Source: Nitzschia sp. pyKryTriq1
Taxonomy: Eukaryota > Bacillariophyta > Bacillariophyceae > Bacillariales > Bacillariaceae
Reading direction: 5' to 3'
DNA length: 64,000 nucleotides
Assembly (NCBI GenBank): GCA_956465555.1
Contig: OY101119.1
Location: forward strand, 3,210,629 to 3,274,628
The notes under the pieces were generated by a model. It saw only the letters and a list, made by a program, of their open reading frames with translations, had not been told where the DNA came from and searched no databases. Both the position numbers and the translations under genes were made by a program. This document shows, piece after piece, positions 30,362-41,741 of this stretch; within the stretch, counting starts at the first letter, position 1, and every line of letters begins with the position of its first letter.

Positions 30362-32218
30362 GAATGAATGAATGAATGAATGAATGAATGAATGAATGAA
30401 TGAATGAATGAATGAATGAATGAATGAATGAATGAATGAATGAATGAATGAATGAATGAATGAATGAATGAATGAATGAATGAATGAATGAATGAATGAA
30501 TGAATGAATGAATGAATGAATGAATGAATGAATGAATGAATGAATGAATGAATGAATGAATGAATGAATGAATGAATGAATGAATGAATGAATGAATGAA
30601 TGAATGAATGAATGAATGAATGAATGAATGAATGAATGAATGAATGAATGAATGAATGAATGAATGAATGAATGAATGAATGAATGAATGAATGAATGAA
30701 TGAATGAATGAATGAATGAATGAATGAATGAATGAATGAATGAATGAATGAATGAATGAATGAATGAATGAATGAATGAATGAATGAATGAATGAATGAA
30801 TGAATGAATGAATGAATGAATGAATGAATGAATGAATGAATGAATGAATGAATGAATGAATGAATGAATGAATGAATGAATGAATGAATGAATGAATGAA
30901 TGAATGAATGAATGAATGAATGAATGAATGAATGAATGAATGAATGAATGAATGAATGAATGAATGAATGAATGAATGAATGAATGAATGAATGAATGAA
31001 TGAATGAATGAATGAATGAATGAATGAATGAATGAATGAATGAATGAATGAATGAATGAATGAATGAATGAATGAATGAATGAATGAATGAATGAATGAA
31101 TGAATGAATGAATGAATGAATGAATGAATGAATGAATGAATGAATGAATGAATGAATGAATGAATGAATGAATGAATGAATGAATGAATGAATGAATGAA
31201 TGAATGAATGAATGAATGAATGAATGAATGAATGAATGAATGAATGAATGAATGAATGAATGAATGAATGAATGAATGAATGAATGAATGAATGAATGAA
31301 TGAATGAATGAATGAATGAATGAATGAATGAATGAATGAATGAATGAATGAATGAATGAATGAATGAATGAATGAATGAATGAATGAATGAATGAATGAA
31401 TGAATGAATGAATGAATGAATGAATGAATGAATGAATGAATGAATGAATGAATGAATGAATGAATGAATGAATGAATGAATGAATGAATGAATGAATGAA
31501 TGAATGAATGAATGAATGAATGAATGAATGAATGAATGAATGAATGAATGAATGAATGAATGAATGAATGAATGAATGAATGAATGAATGAATGAATGAA
31601 TGAATGAATGAATGAATGAATGAATGAATGAATGAATGAATGAATGAATGAATGAATGAATGAATGAATGAATGAATGAATGAATGAATGAATGAATGAA
31701 TGAATGAATGAATGAATGAATGAATGAATGAATGAATGAATGAATGAATGAATGAATGAATGAATGAATGAATGAATGAATGAATGAATGAATGAATGAA
31801 TGAATGAATGAATGAATGAATGAATGAATGAATGAATGAATGAATGAATGAATGAATGAATGAATGAATGAATGAATGAATGAATGAATGAATGAATGAA
31901 TGAATGAATGAATGAATGAATGAATGAATGAATGAATGAATGAATGAATGAATGAATGAATGAATGAATGAATGAATGAATGAATGAATGAATGAATGAA
32001 TGAATGAATGAATGAATGAATGAATGAATGAATGAATGAATGAATGAATGAATGAATGAATGAATGAATGAATGAATGAATGAATGAATGAATGAATGAA
32101 TGAATGAATGAATGAATGAATGAATGAATGAATGAATGAATGAATGAATGAATGAATGAATGAATGAATGAATGAATGAATGAATGAATGAATGAATGAA
32201 TGAATGAATGAATGAATG
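30362..32218. repeat. Giant perfect (TGAA)n array, about 464 copies
   Basis: 1857 bp of uninterrupted GAAT/TGAA tetranucleotide, with no variant unit that I could see. The minus strand has no stop in any frame, which creates a 772-codon artefactual frame of HSFI repeats. The flanks are unique sequence (ends CGCAAACG on the left, GGGCAGGCCGGGCC on the right). Long-read or assembly length error is possible, but the array is real in this sequence. Confidence 0.98.
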
Positions 32219-32639
32219 GGCAGGCCGGGCCGATGGCAGTGACGTCGTTGTCATGGACACATGGCCAGACGGTGAGTACCGTTTTGCGATGTGTTGTGGC
32301 ATCATGTTGATGTTACCGGTACTGTACCGGTACAAACAGTTAGTACGGTAGATTGATGATGACATAAATAATGAATGACGTGTCAAAATGTCAAAGAATG
32401 AATGTCGTCGATACAGTTGTTTGTAGCCAGCCGGCCACTTCATCCAGTCAAGCCAAACGGTCAAATCTTTGAAAACATACTCCAACAGTTGTTAGTAACA
32501 CCATCATCATCATCTCCTCATTATTATTTATCTCTTCTCCATGATAATATGCCAATAACCGTCGATAGAGTACAGTACCGGTACAGTACTTGATACATTC
32601 ACGCCAGGCCAACATCAGTAATAGAATAATAATAATAAA

Positions 32640-33824
32640 ATGAGGAACGACCCCGCAGCCGCTCAGCCATCAGAACATCATGATGACTCTTCTTGTTCTT
32701 CCAAAGCCAAAGGAGAACAACAACAAAAACAACAACAACAACAACAGGAATCATGGTCATCGTCAGCAGACGAGGAGGTCGTCGACCGCTTGATCGAAAC
32801 AACTCGCAAAGAGCTTCAAAGATTACAGGAACACCGAACGACGACATTAAAGAACGAACGGGCGGAAGAATTGAAAGGATATCAATGCGCTTTATCCAAG
32901 AAACAAAAGTCTCTTCGAACCAAATTGTTGTTATCATCCACCACCACCACCACCACCACCACGAGGACGACGACACGGCCGCACCACCAGTCGTCGTCGT
33001 CCTCCAGCACCCAACCCTACATCACCGTTTTGCGAGAATTGCATTCCCAATCCAGCAACAAGGACTTGCTGCTGCCGCCCAGTATGGTATTGCGGTTGGA
33101 GGCGTCGTTACTACAAGCCATGCACTTGACATTTTTGGTCTATCCGACCCAACAGGCACTCATTCATCGCTCCCATGACGAGTTCTTGTCCGACTATCTA
33201 AATATCCAACAGGAAGAGTGCACCTTGGAGAAACAACGAGTCGATCAACGATTGGTAGAAACCGTCTCGAGTGTGGCCCAAGAGAATCATCGACTTTACG
33301 ATTCGTATCAAGATCGTCTTGACGAACTACAACGTGAGATCACCATACAACTCCTCTCTGCTTCTTCTTCTTCTTCTTCTTGTTCGATGATGATCACGAC
33401 AACAAGGAAGGAACTGAAAATGCTGCAAGAGGATGACGACGACGACCGCGACGACAAGAATACTAGTAGTAGTAGTAGTACATTGGATTCGACCAGCAGC
33501 AACCATTCCGAATCGTCCATGTCGTCCTCCTCCAACAATCACGAGGCTTTTTCATCATCATCATCCTCATCTTCTTCTTTTTCCTGGTGGAATAAATTAC
33601 ACGATTCAGTTTCGAGTTTTGCCAAGAATAGCGAGCAGCATTGGAACAAGCAACTAGAAGAACAATCACAATCACCACAAGAAAAAGACGATCCAATATC
33701 ATTATTATCATCATCCTCCGGACGACCCTACCCGTCCGACCACAGGAGCACCAGCAGGCACGAGGAGCCGCCCGCCGCCTATTCTTTGAGCGCGGCCAAG
33801 CAGCCATTAATCTGTCGGTTGTAA
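32640..33824 (+). CDS. Coiled-coil protein with C-terminal Trp-containing helix, unknown function
   Basis: 394 residues. After a Gln-rich start, helical heptad-like segments alternate with Ser/Thr runs: VVDRLIETTRKELQRLQEH, LRLEASLLQAMHLTFLVYP, YLNIQQEECTLEKQRVDQRL, LYDSYQDRLDELQREITIQL. A later segment SWWNKLHDSVSSFAKNSEQH may be amphipathic. The last 40 residues look poor (Pro/Ser/His), while another frame over the same bases looks better (see 33735-34033), so the 3' end is uncertain. No known domain was recognised. Confidence 0.6.
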   Translation: MRNDPAAAQPSEHHDDSSCSSKAKGEQQQKQQQQQQESWSSSADEEVVDRLIETTRKELQRLQEHRTTTLKNERAEELKGYQCALSKKQKSLRTKLLLSSTTTTTTTTRTTTRPHHQSSSSSSTQPYITVLRELHSQSSNKDLLLPPSMVLRLEASLLQAMHLTFLVYPTQQALIHRSHDEFLSDYLNIQQEECTLEKQRVDQRLVETVSSVAQENHRLYDSYQDRLDELQREITIQLLSASSSSSSCSMMITTTRKELKMLQEDDDDDRDDKNTSSSSSTLDSTSSNHSESSMSSSSNNHEAFSSSSSSSSSFSWWNKLHDSVSSFAKNSEQHWNKQLEEQSQSPQEKDDPISLLSSSSGRPYPSDHRSTSRHEEPPAAYSLSAAKQPLICRL

Positions 33825-34033
33825 AAAATGATGTAATTACTATAATACTAATCTGCCCCAATTGTCCCATGTCCGAAGCAACCCTAGAATGGTTGGTTGG
33901 CCGTTTCGGAAGAAAGGATATAACTAGATCGGAACAGCAGCAGATCGTCGAGGGCATTCTTGCCATCTTCTTTGTTCTTCTCGCTCATGAGCGGCATCGA
34001 AGTATCATCATCATCATCATCATTGCTGCATGA
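33735..34033 (+). other. Alternative 3' frame of the coiled-coil gene, or an overlapping coding segment
   Basis: In the +2 frame the sequence reads QARGAARRLFFERGQAAI, NLSVVKNDVI, PNCPMSEATLEWLVGRFGRK, EQQQIVEGILAIFFVLLAH, which has better amino-acid composition than the last part of the 32640 frame and runs to a stop at 34033. A small intron or an indel in the TTATTATCATCATCC microsatellite near 33700 could connect the two. A TACTAAT branch-point-like word lies at about 33845. Confidence 0.35.
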
Positions 34034-34455
34034 AATGAATGCATGAATGAATGAATGACTCAATCATCCCGATAAATATATTAACCGATCGATCGTGCAT
34101 TACTAATTCTTGCCTTCCATGGCTCGACGAAGATTCGTGCTGAAATTGATAAGGTAAAGGAAAGTATCGTCTCCGCATGGTGGTGGATCGATGATACATT
34201 GATGATGATTCATCTTGTTGATCTCTCCTCTTCAAAAAAGCGAATGATGAATCATCGCTGCTAGCTAGCTGCGCTGGATTCCTGTGTGTGTATTATGACC
34301 CACCAGTATCTCGACTCGCATGAGCTGCTGCACCCAACTAGTGGATCATACTCGACGGTGTGATCCACCAGCCGACTGACTGACTGACTGACTGACTGAC
34401 TGACTAACTAACTCTTCTCGAGGTAACAGTAGTAGCTAGACGACTATACGAATAC

Positions 34456-35070
34456 TCATTTCGATGATTCTTTGGGCGCCGTCCACATGTGCGATTCCGA
34501 CGGAGGACCCATGCCTGGCATCCAAGTCTCGTGGACGTGTTTCCATTTCAAAATATCATCATCATGATCATGATGATGATCTTTGTCGCCGTCGTTCTTG
34601 TTCTTGTTCTTGGTGTTATCAACATCTTTTTGTTGTTGTTGAACACGAACAAACCATGCCGACACTATTCGTGCTGTATTGGACTCTTGAACTTGTTGGC
34701 ATTCTTCATAGCTGACAAGATATGTTGTAATTGTACTACTTGCAGCACTTGTACTTGAATTTGTACATTCTTGATGTTGATGTTGATGCTGTTGCAAGAG
34801 TTGAAGATTTTGGCATTGGATCCGAAAGACTTGTCCTCTTCGACACCCGTACGCATCCTTCAAGGCTTTGAGTAGAGGCTCCCGGGATGTCATGACCCCT
34901 TGAGGATTCACCAAATGAAAGTTGGCATCCATCGACCGTTCGACTGAAGACGTAAACGCACTGTTCGAATCTTCAATGGTTCCAGTGAACCACTCGACGA
35001 AAAAATAATGTAAACGATCAATTTCATTTTGCAGCAATCGTCGTACTAGTAGTAGCTCTGTCTCCTTCAT
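34456..35070 (-). CDS. NTF2-like (DUF4440/SnoaL-type) domain protein, 204 aa
   Basis: The opening EIDRLHYFFVEWFTGTI matches the first helix of NTF2-fold proteins, followed by FHLVNPQGVMTSREPLLKAL (strand and helix), a strand FRIQCQNLQLL, TYLVSYEECQQVQ, ARIVSAWFVRV, and a closing WKHVHETWMPGM. This order of blocks is common in small stramenopile DUF4440-type proteins. Two low-complexity inserts (His/Gln, and Lys/Asp/His) interrupt loops. There is no targeting peptide. NTF2 folds include isomerases and ligand-binding proteins, so the substrate cannot be named. Confidence 0.75.
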   Translation of the reverse strand: MKETELLLVRRLLQNEIDRLHYFFVEWFTGTIEDSNSAFTSSVERSMDANFHLVNPQGVMTSREPLLKALKDAYGCRRGQVFRIQCQNLQLLQQHQHQHQECTNSSTSAASSTITTYLVSYEECQQVQESNTARIVSAWFVRVQQQQKDVDNTKNKNKNDGDKDHHHDHDDDILKWKHVHETWMPGMGPPSESHMWTAPKESSK

Positions 35071-35707
35071 GATCGTCGTCGTCGTCGTCGTCGTGTTCGT
35101 AGTAGACTAGTTTACGAATGTACTCAAAGACGACGATGCCGTGATAATGATAATGATGATGAATGATGATGATGATATGTTGCCCTATTTGGCTTCTTGG
35201 TCGGATGACAATGATGTTGATGATGATATACCGTACCGGTGGTACGATATTCTATGAGATGAATGACGATAATAATATTATGGTCGAGTACGTACGCGTG
35301 CGTCATTACCGGTATGAACGAAGTACAGACCGTTCGACCAAGGTTGAAGTGACTGATGCGATCCCGTTGTACTTCTACTGTCGTAGACAATCAAAAGACG
35401 TACCGTACACACCGGGGTAGAAACTTGCGTTTCTTGTTCGTTCCTTCTTGGTACCGGTAAAAGTACAAGCAACCGGCGGTACTACCAGTAGTCTGCGCGC
35501 AGCGCTTCCTATCTCCCCCGTACTTTCCCGTGTTGCGTGAGACGAACAGACCGTCGACTTTGCACTTGGGACAGCTTTGATTTTTTGAGTTCAGTTCGGG
35601 GCGCAAAAAAAACGGCAGATAATTAAGGGCCAAGTGACGCAGTTTATTCGTGCTACGGAGAATCTCGTAGATTTCTACCAGTCGTGATTACGGTCATTCA
35701 AAAAATG

Positions 35708-35833
35708 AGGCATATGTATTTTGTAGTCGGAGTATTCCTTCCGACCAATCAGATCGGAGAATCATGCGCAAGGATGCGCGTCGGAGGCATATGTATTCCG
35801 TACTCGGATTATTCCTTCTGGCCAATCAGATCG
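35708..35833. repeat. Imperfect direct duplication, 48 bp with 78-bp period
   Basis: GGCATATGTATT and ATTCCTTC...CCAATCAGATCG occur at 35708-35755 and 35786-35833, with a handful of mismatches. Each copy contains a CCAAT word. No coding content was seen. Confidence 0.8.
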
Positions 35834-36156
35834 TGTTCAAGGGGCGTGCGTGCGTACGTGCGCGTGATGTCACGACTGGCCCATGAGAATTTCTCGCTCT
35901 CTCTTGCGCATGTTCATCGCATCGCTCTGTACCAGTACAGTACCGGTACCGGTACCAGGTACTGTAGGGGTGGCGTTTGACCGACTCGTCATGCAAAAGT
36001 GGCAGGGCATAACACAGTAGAAATGTTACGTGCACGCCAGTAGGCTTTGCGCTCGTCGGTCATGCGAGATGTTTTAACGCGTCAACGAAAGCTCCAGCTA
36101 TTCGGGGGATAACCTCTTTGGGCGGGCTAGGGTAGGGATACCTTTTGATCGAACCT

Positions 36157-36560
36157 TTAACCCCCTCTCTACGTAACCCCTCGATGTCCACACTCAATCT
36201 AGGTAACCCCCTCGTTCTACGTAACCCCTCAATGTCCACACTCAATCTAGGTAACCCCCTCATTCTACGTAACCCCTCGATGTCCACACCACTCAATCTA
36301 GGTAAACCCCTCATTCTACGTAACCCCTCGATGTCCACACTCAATCTACGTAACCCCCTCGTTCTACGTAACCACCCCTCGATGTCCACACTCAATCTAG
36401 GTAAACCCCTCATTCTACGTAACCCCTCTATGTCCACACTCAATCTACGTAACCCCCTCGTTCTACGTAACCACCCCTCGATGTCCACACTCAATCTAGG
36501 TAACCCCCTCATTCTACGTAACCCCTCGATGTCCACACTCAATCTAGGTAACCCCTCTAA
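36157..36560. repeat. 48-bp minisatellite, about eight copies
   Basis: The unit contains CGATGTCCACACTCAATCTA followed by GGTAACCCCCTCATTCTACG. Eight ATGTCCACAC occurrences are visible. Some units carry 1-3 bp insertions (CCACCCC, CACCACT). Because the unit is 16 codons, both strands stay open through the array, giving artefactual 169-codon frames. Confidence 0.92.
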
Positions 36561-37593
36561 ACAACCCAAGCCTTACCCGCACGTTACGGCTGCGTGCAGA
36601 CCATATCTTTCGATACCCCTTGTACGGTACTGGTTCTTGTACCGGTACGTGTAGATACCAGCATCCTTGGTACCAGTATGTACCGGTACCAGCTGCTTTT
36701 GAGCGCTCGCCAGGCTCGTAGTTGCCAGCGAAGCAGGGAGAGAAGATGCCACAAGGCGACAGAATTCGAGATACTACAGATTTTGGCGGGATACAACAAC
36801 GTGTGCAACAACGATTGTGCATTCGTACGAACATTCCAACGTTCTTTCCTACGTCATCATTTCATTGCGTTCCGCGTTTCGACAATGGTTGTTGGTGGCG
36901 CTTAGGTGTAGCGCTGTTTTCACATTCCACCAGAAAATAATTCTCCGGATTCTTGTGATGCACCCCTGAGGTTAATCGTATCAACAGTGTTGATTCGAAA
37001 TGTATTCTACCCTCTCGGGGGTATGCCGAATTCAGTGTCGATGGAAAGTGGTTGCGTCAAAATCGACACAAAAGAGCGCCGCGGGAGAACAGACCATCGC
37101 TCGCTCGCTCGTTTTTTGGCTCAGGTTGCCTGTACAATGGCCAGCGACATTTCGGGATCCCGCCGAAACACAATCTTGTCATTTATGGACACGAAGCGTC
37201 AGTTCAATCAATGAATATAGCCCCAGAAGCAGAGGGCTTATATCCAGCTTCTCCCAGTGGTGCTTGAGAGGTCCTGAAATTGTTGGTACAAGTACCACCT
37301 GGTACCTGGTACCTGGTGCCTGTTACCTGGTAGTGTTTACGCTTCCACATACATCGAGCAGGGTACGTGAAGACAGTACTAGCTATCAGTACCGGTAGAT
37401 CGCAACAACTGTCCACCGAGTACAAGTACCGTAATAAAATCTGGCTGTGTGTGTGCGTGGGAGAGTGGGAGAGTGAAGGGAAAACCAACGTTTACTTGCA
37501 TCTCGCACTCTTTCAGAATACCTTACAACACAACAACATATGCACAACAGAACAGAACAGAACAGAATACAATTCAAAACCAACTAAACCCAC

Positions 37594-40500
37594 ATGATGA
37601 GTAATACTACTACTACCAGAAGTAGTGAGATGCTCATGACCAGGACCGTATCGTCTTCGTCCTTGTCGTTGCCCAACAATACTACTAGCAATCATGGCAA
37701 TCATCATGGCAATCATCATGGCAATCATCATGGCACCATTAGCAGCAGCAGCACCAGCACCAGCAGTACAACGCCCTCCTGTTCCTTCCCCTACAAACTA
37801 TACTCAATGCTCGAAGATGCCGCCTCCAAAGGCTTTGAGGACATTATATCATGGCAGGAGCCCGAACAACAAGGCGGCGATTCCTCCTCCTTCTCCTCCT
37901 CCTCCTCCTCCTTCCAAGTCCATCATTCGGGTCGCTTTACCGAGTCGGTCATGCAAAACTACTTTGCGCAGACCAAATACAAGTCCTTTCAACGTCAACG
38001 TAAGTAATAACGAACAAGCAGATGCAGCAACCAAGTCAAGTCAACACGTCAAAAATGTGTCAAGTCGATAAGAACCATTGATGATGATGATGATGATGGA
38101 GCATTCATATATTCTAACATCCCTTGCGTTGTTTGTTTGTTCTCTCAATCAATCAATCATTCCTTCCTTCCTTCCTTCCTTCCTTCATTTGTATTACGCT
38201 CCAGTAAACATTTACGGCTGGAAGAAGATTCAATTCGGACCCAACAAGGGCGGTTACAAGCATCCGAATTTCATTCGGGGAAAGCCAGAACTCTTTGACA
38301 AGATCTATCGACAAAATGATCATTCTTCTTCTTCGTCGTCTTCTTCTTCTTCCAAGCAACAACCACAAGTCTCTTCCTCCTTGATGGTGACTTCTGCTGC
38401 TGAGACTACTACTAGTACTGGTGGTGGTGGTGGTAGTGGTACAAGAACAGCAAAAACACCAACAACAACTACTACTACTAGCAGCAGTAGTACGTCGAGG
38501 AAACATCATGCCGCGACTGAATACGGGAATGCTACTAGCAACAAGAAGATGAAGATGAAGATCGAGGAGGATCATCCAGAGACGACCCGAGTCCTCGCCG
38601 AGTGCGCATCTACTAGCAGCAGCGGCAGGATCGTTCCAGTACCAAGGAGAACACACCAAAGCTCCACCTCCTCGCCCCCATCGTTCTCTTCGTCGCTTCG
38701 ATACAGCAGCAGGTCGGCGCCTCCGTACTACTTTTGTGATCCAACAAGAGCAAGAAGAACAAGTCACCATGAGGACGACGACCATCATCATCATAATCAT
38801 CATCGTCCCATGATGATGATGGCACCACCCCCACCGCTCTCCTCTCTACTACTGCTAGAGGAGCCCGCCGCCATTGGTGCTCCTGGTACGACTACTACAA
38901 GAACAACGGAGCGTCGCGATGAGTACTATCACGAGCCGCAGCAGCAGCAGCAGCAGCACCACCGCATGAGCAACAACAGAGCAGAACCACCAGCACAACA
39001 AGAACGACAAGTCCTACTAGTATCGTCGGAATCAGCAGCAACACCATCCACATCATCAACACCCAGCACGAGCACCAGACCACTTGCCGTCTCCACACCG
39101 AGCACCAGTACAGGAAGTACTGGTACTACTAGTACTGGTATTAGCACTGAGGATACGCTCGCCGATTCGGAAATCAAAACCTTTTTTGACTTTTTCTATC
39201 CGCCAGCAGCAGCAGCAGGATCTACTACTACTGCTACTACTACTACTGTTGATGGTGGTGGTGGCGGTGGTGTGGGTGTTCCTACAACAAGTATCGCCAG
39301 CAACAAGAATGATTCAACAGCAGCAGCAAGAGGTACTACTACTACTACTACTACTATGACTTCAAGTTGTTCAAGTGCGGATGCTACAGGTGGTGCCCCT
39401 CCTGTTTCTACAAATAGTACTACCACAACTACTACTACTGGTGCTGGCGGGCCCATGCCGCCTCCACCCGATCTGGCGCCGCTCTCGCCGATCATCGAGC
39501 ACAAGAGGACGAGGCAAGATGATGAGTCTCCTGCTGAGAAGAAGGAGGAAGCACTACTACTTCTACCACCACCATCATCATTATTATCACCATCCACCAA
39601 ACATGAAGACCAAACCATCAAGACGGTACGGGAAGAACAACAAGAAGCGCCGCTTGCCATCGACGAGCATGATCATGATCATCATCGTCGTCATCATGAA
39701 GAGGAGATGATCCCATTATTGTTGGGAGATGCTGTCCCGCCGCCAACAGCAGCAGCAGCACCTTCTTTCTACGGGGAAGAAGAACCTCCTCCGTCCGACG
39801 AAAGACTCTTGTCTCCTTCGTCTTGTTCGTTGTTCTTCGAGCAGCAGCAGCAGTACTACCCTGCTGCTTTGACGACGAACCAGCATCATCCTCACCAGCA
39901 GTGGCAACAGCAGCAACAACAACAACAACAACAACAGTACCACACGTCAAACTATAAGTCTTTGTACTACGACGAGGATTCTTGGTATCAGCATGGTGGG
40001 CGCGAGTATCCCCGGCAGCAGCAGCAGCAGCAGCAACATCCACAAGAGGAGGGGGTGCATCATCATGCGCACCGCTACGAGCTGCCTCAAGAACAAGCCG
40101 CCATCTACCACCACCACGACGATCAACAACAACACCAACTGCTCGATTTGAAATCTTCATTCACGTATCTCAATCATGATGGTGGTGCTTCTAGTAGTAC
40201 CGAAAGAGCAGAGTTGAATGCGTTTGTCGGACTGTATAACGACGATGCATGGAATGACAGTATACCCTCCGAGAACAGCAGTAGTCGAGGAGATGAAGAC
40301 GAAGAAGAAAGATCCTCATCAGGCACTACCTCCGAAGAAGAAGAACCAACATTGGCCCATCATCAGCATCATCGTCATCATCAGCAGCAGCAGGAGCAAC
40401 AACGTCGACGTGGCGCCGCTATCAGCCCAGCCACAACACTAGGAGCAGAACAAGACGACGACGACGTCCCACCAGATGAATTGGACAATACTTGCAACAG

Positions 40501-40873
40501 TAGCTTCCCCTTCAAATTGCATCTCTTGTTGGATAATGCCGAAAGAGACAATTACGCGGACGTTGTTTCTTGGATTCGCGGCGGCAAATCCTTCAAGGTC
40601 CATGATTATGATCAGTTTGTGGAACGAGTCATGCCTTTGTACTTTGATCAAAGCAAGTACGAATCCTTTCGTCGTCAACTCAACCTGTATGGCTTTACTC
40701 GAATCGCCCGAGGCAAGTCACGGGGAATCATTTCGCATCCTCAATTCCTTCAAGGAGATCGAGCTCGATGCGGACACATCAAACGCAAACTGTCCAAGCA
40801 ACAACAACTTCAAGCTGCTGCTTCTGCCGCCGCCGCCGCTGCTGCCAAGAAGAACGAATCAATCGTTCTATAA
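37594..40873 (+). CDS. Double-DNA-binding-domain HSF-type transcription factor C, two exons
   Basis: Model: exon 1 37594-37999, intron 38000-38204 (205 bp, GTAAGT...CTCCAG), exon 2 38205-40873; 1024 residues. The intron falls within the Leu codon of QRQLNIYGW. Domain 1 (about 64-165): FPYKLYSMLEDAASKGFEDI, an Ala/Ser-type insert (GGDSSSFSSSSSSFQ) where other members have DGKSFKV, KSFQRQ-LNIYGWKKI, wing GPNKGGYKHPNFIRG. Linker of about 730 residues: KKMKMK (possible NLS), SEIKTFFDFFYPP shared with HSF A, and Ser, Thr, Gln and His runs. Domain 2 (903 on): FPFKLHLLLDNAERDNYADV, VSWIRGGKSFKVHD, YESFRRQLNLYGF, RGIISHPQFLQG. Nuclear DNA binding is inferred. Confidence 0.85.
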
Positions 40874-41066
40874 TATTATTATCAAATTGATACTTTAGAA
40901 TATGATATATATGTGAATAAGGGATCCTTGTTTCAATAATAATAATAATAATGTAATAGCATGTGGATTGCACTTGAAAGGGGTACACGTACTTGTTGGC
41001 TCGTGCTTTCGTTTTGCTTCTTGTTTTGTCGGGCGTCCTTTGAGACTCCTGCTACTGTGGCCTCTA

Positions 41067-41741
41067 CTAGGTCGTCTGCTCTTGCTGGGCCATTGAGCCC
41101 TTTTTCGCTCGCTCGACATCATCCTTCTTTGTTTCCTTTGCGATTGAAGTGTTGGCCTTGTTCTTCTTCTCTTCTTCTTGTTTCGCCTTCTGCTTCTTCT
41201 TCTTCTCTTGTTGTTTCGCCTTCTTCTTCTTCTCTTGTTGTTTCGACTTCTGTTGCTTCTCTTCTTGTTTCGCCTCCTGCTTCTTCTCTTGTTGTTTCGC
41301 CTTCATTTCCTCGGCCTTTTCTATGACAACAGAGAAAGCATCCAAGACCTTGTCTACATCCGCCACGTCCCCCCATACATTCGCCACGCAAGTCGTGTGA
41401 TCAATATGGAAGGAAACATTCGATGAGCCATGATCTTCCCGAAGTTTCTTGATGCGTAGTCCATTCTTTCTAACGAGATGAGGCATTGCCACTTTGGGGA
41501 TGGTGATGCATTTGCGAGTGATCTCTTTTGGCAACACACTCCAATTGGGCAGAGCAGGGCCATACCTATCCATTTCGTCTTTTACAATGTCACGCTTCAG
41601 GCTTTCCACAGTCTCCTCGAGTCCCCATATCCACAGGCAACCTTCTTTCTTTATCGCCCGGTAGTTTGTCCCACGATGGTTTCGAATGAGCCGCCGAATA
41701 CCCCGCGCCCAGAAATGAGGATGCCGTCTTGTTGGTGGCAT
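41067..41741 (-). CDS. KH-like RNA-binding protein with Lys/Glu-rich tail
   Basis: 224 residues. Two KH-like stretches are visible: RRLIRNHRGTNYRAIKKEGC with WIWG and VESLKRDI, and ITIPKVAMPHLVRKNGLRIK, KLREDHGSSNVSFHI, VANVWGDVADVDKVLDAF. The second has the hydrophobic-x-x-Lys-x-Gly-x-x-Ile pattern (LVRKNGLRIKKL) close to the GxxG loop of KH folds, though the exact GxxG is KNGL. The last 80 residues are an Lys/Gln/Glu helix built of EKKKKAKQQ-type repeats. RNA binding is inferred. The ATG follows a clean AAA ATG context, but a longer upstream exon cannot be excluded. Confidence 0.65.
   Translation of the reverse strand: MPPTRRHPHFWARGIRRLIRNHRGTNYRAIKKEGCLWIWGLEETVESLKRDIVKDEMDRYGPALPNWSVLPKEITRKCITIPKVAMPHLVRKNGLRIKKLREDHGSSNVSFHIDHTTCVANVWGDVADVDKVLDAFSVVIEKAEEMKAKQQEKKQEAKQEEKQQKSKQQEKKKKAKQQEKKKKQKAKQEEEKKNKANTSIAKETKKDDVERAKKGSMAQQEQTT

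Larger units (their letters stand above)
35071..37593. other. Gene-poor region with repeats
   Basis: No open frame here has a recognisable domain. It includes a 78-bp-period duplication, a 48-bp minisatellite (both listed separately), and at least seven TACCGGTA palindromes, for example at 35305, 35452, 35941 (two overlapping), 36640, 36680 and 37390. ACAGAACAGAACAGA precedes the HSF C start. Confidence 0.5.

Noticed and set aside
30167-32485. 772-codon minus-strand open frame made of HSFI repeats
   Set aside because: It is the TGAA array read in a strand without stop codons. Flanking residues show no domain and the unit is simple sequence.
36060-36654. CRISPR-like regular repeats or LRR-like protein
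   Set aside because: Units are contiguous with no unique spacers and the genome is eukaryotic. The NPSMSTLNLGNPL peptide resembles LRRs only superficially.
37594-37680. MTRTVSS in the N-terminus of HSF C matching the small family C-terminus
   Set aside because: Seven residues in a Ser/Thr-rich context with no flanking similarity. Treated as chance.
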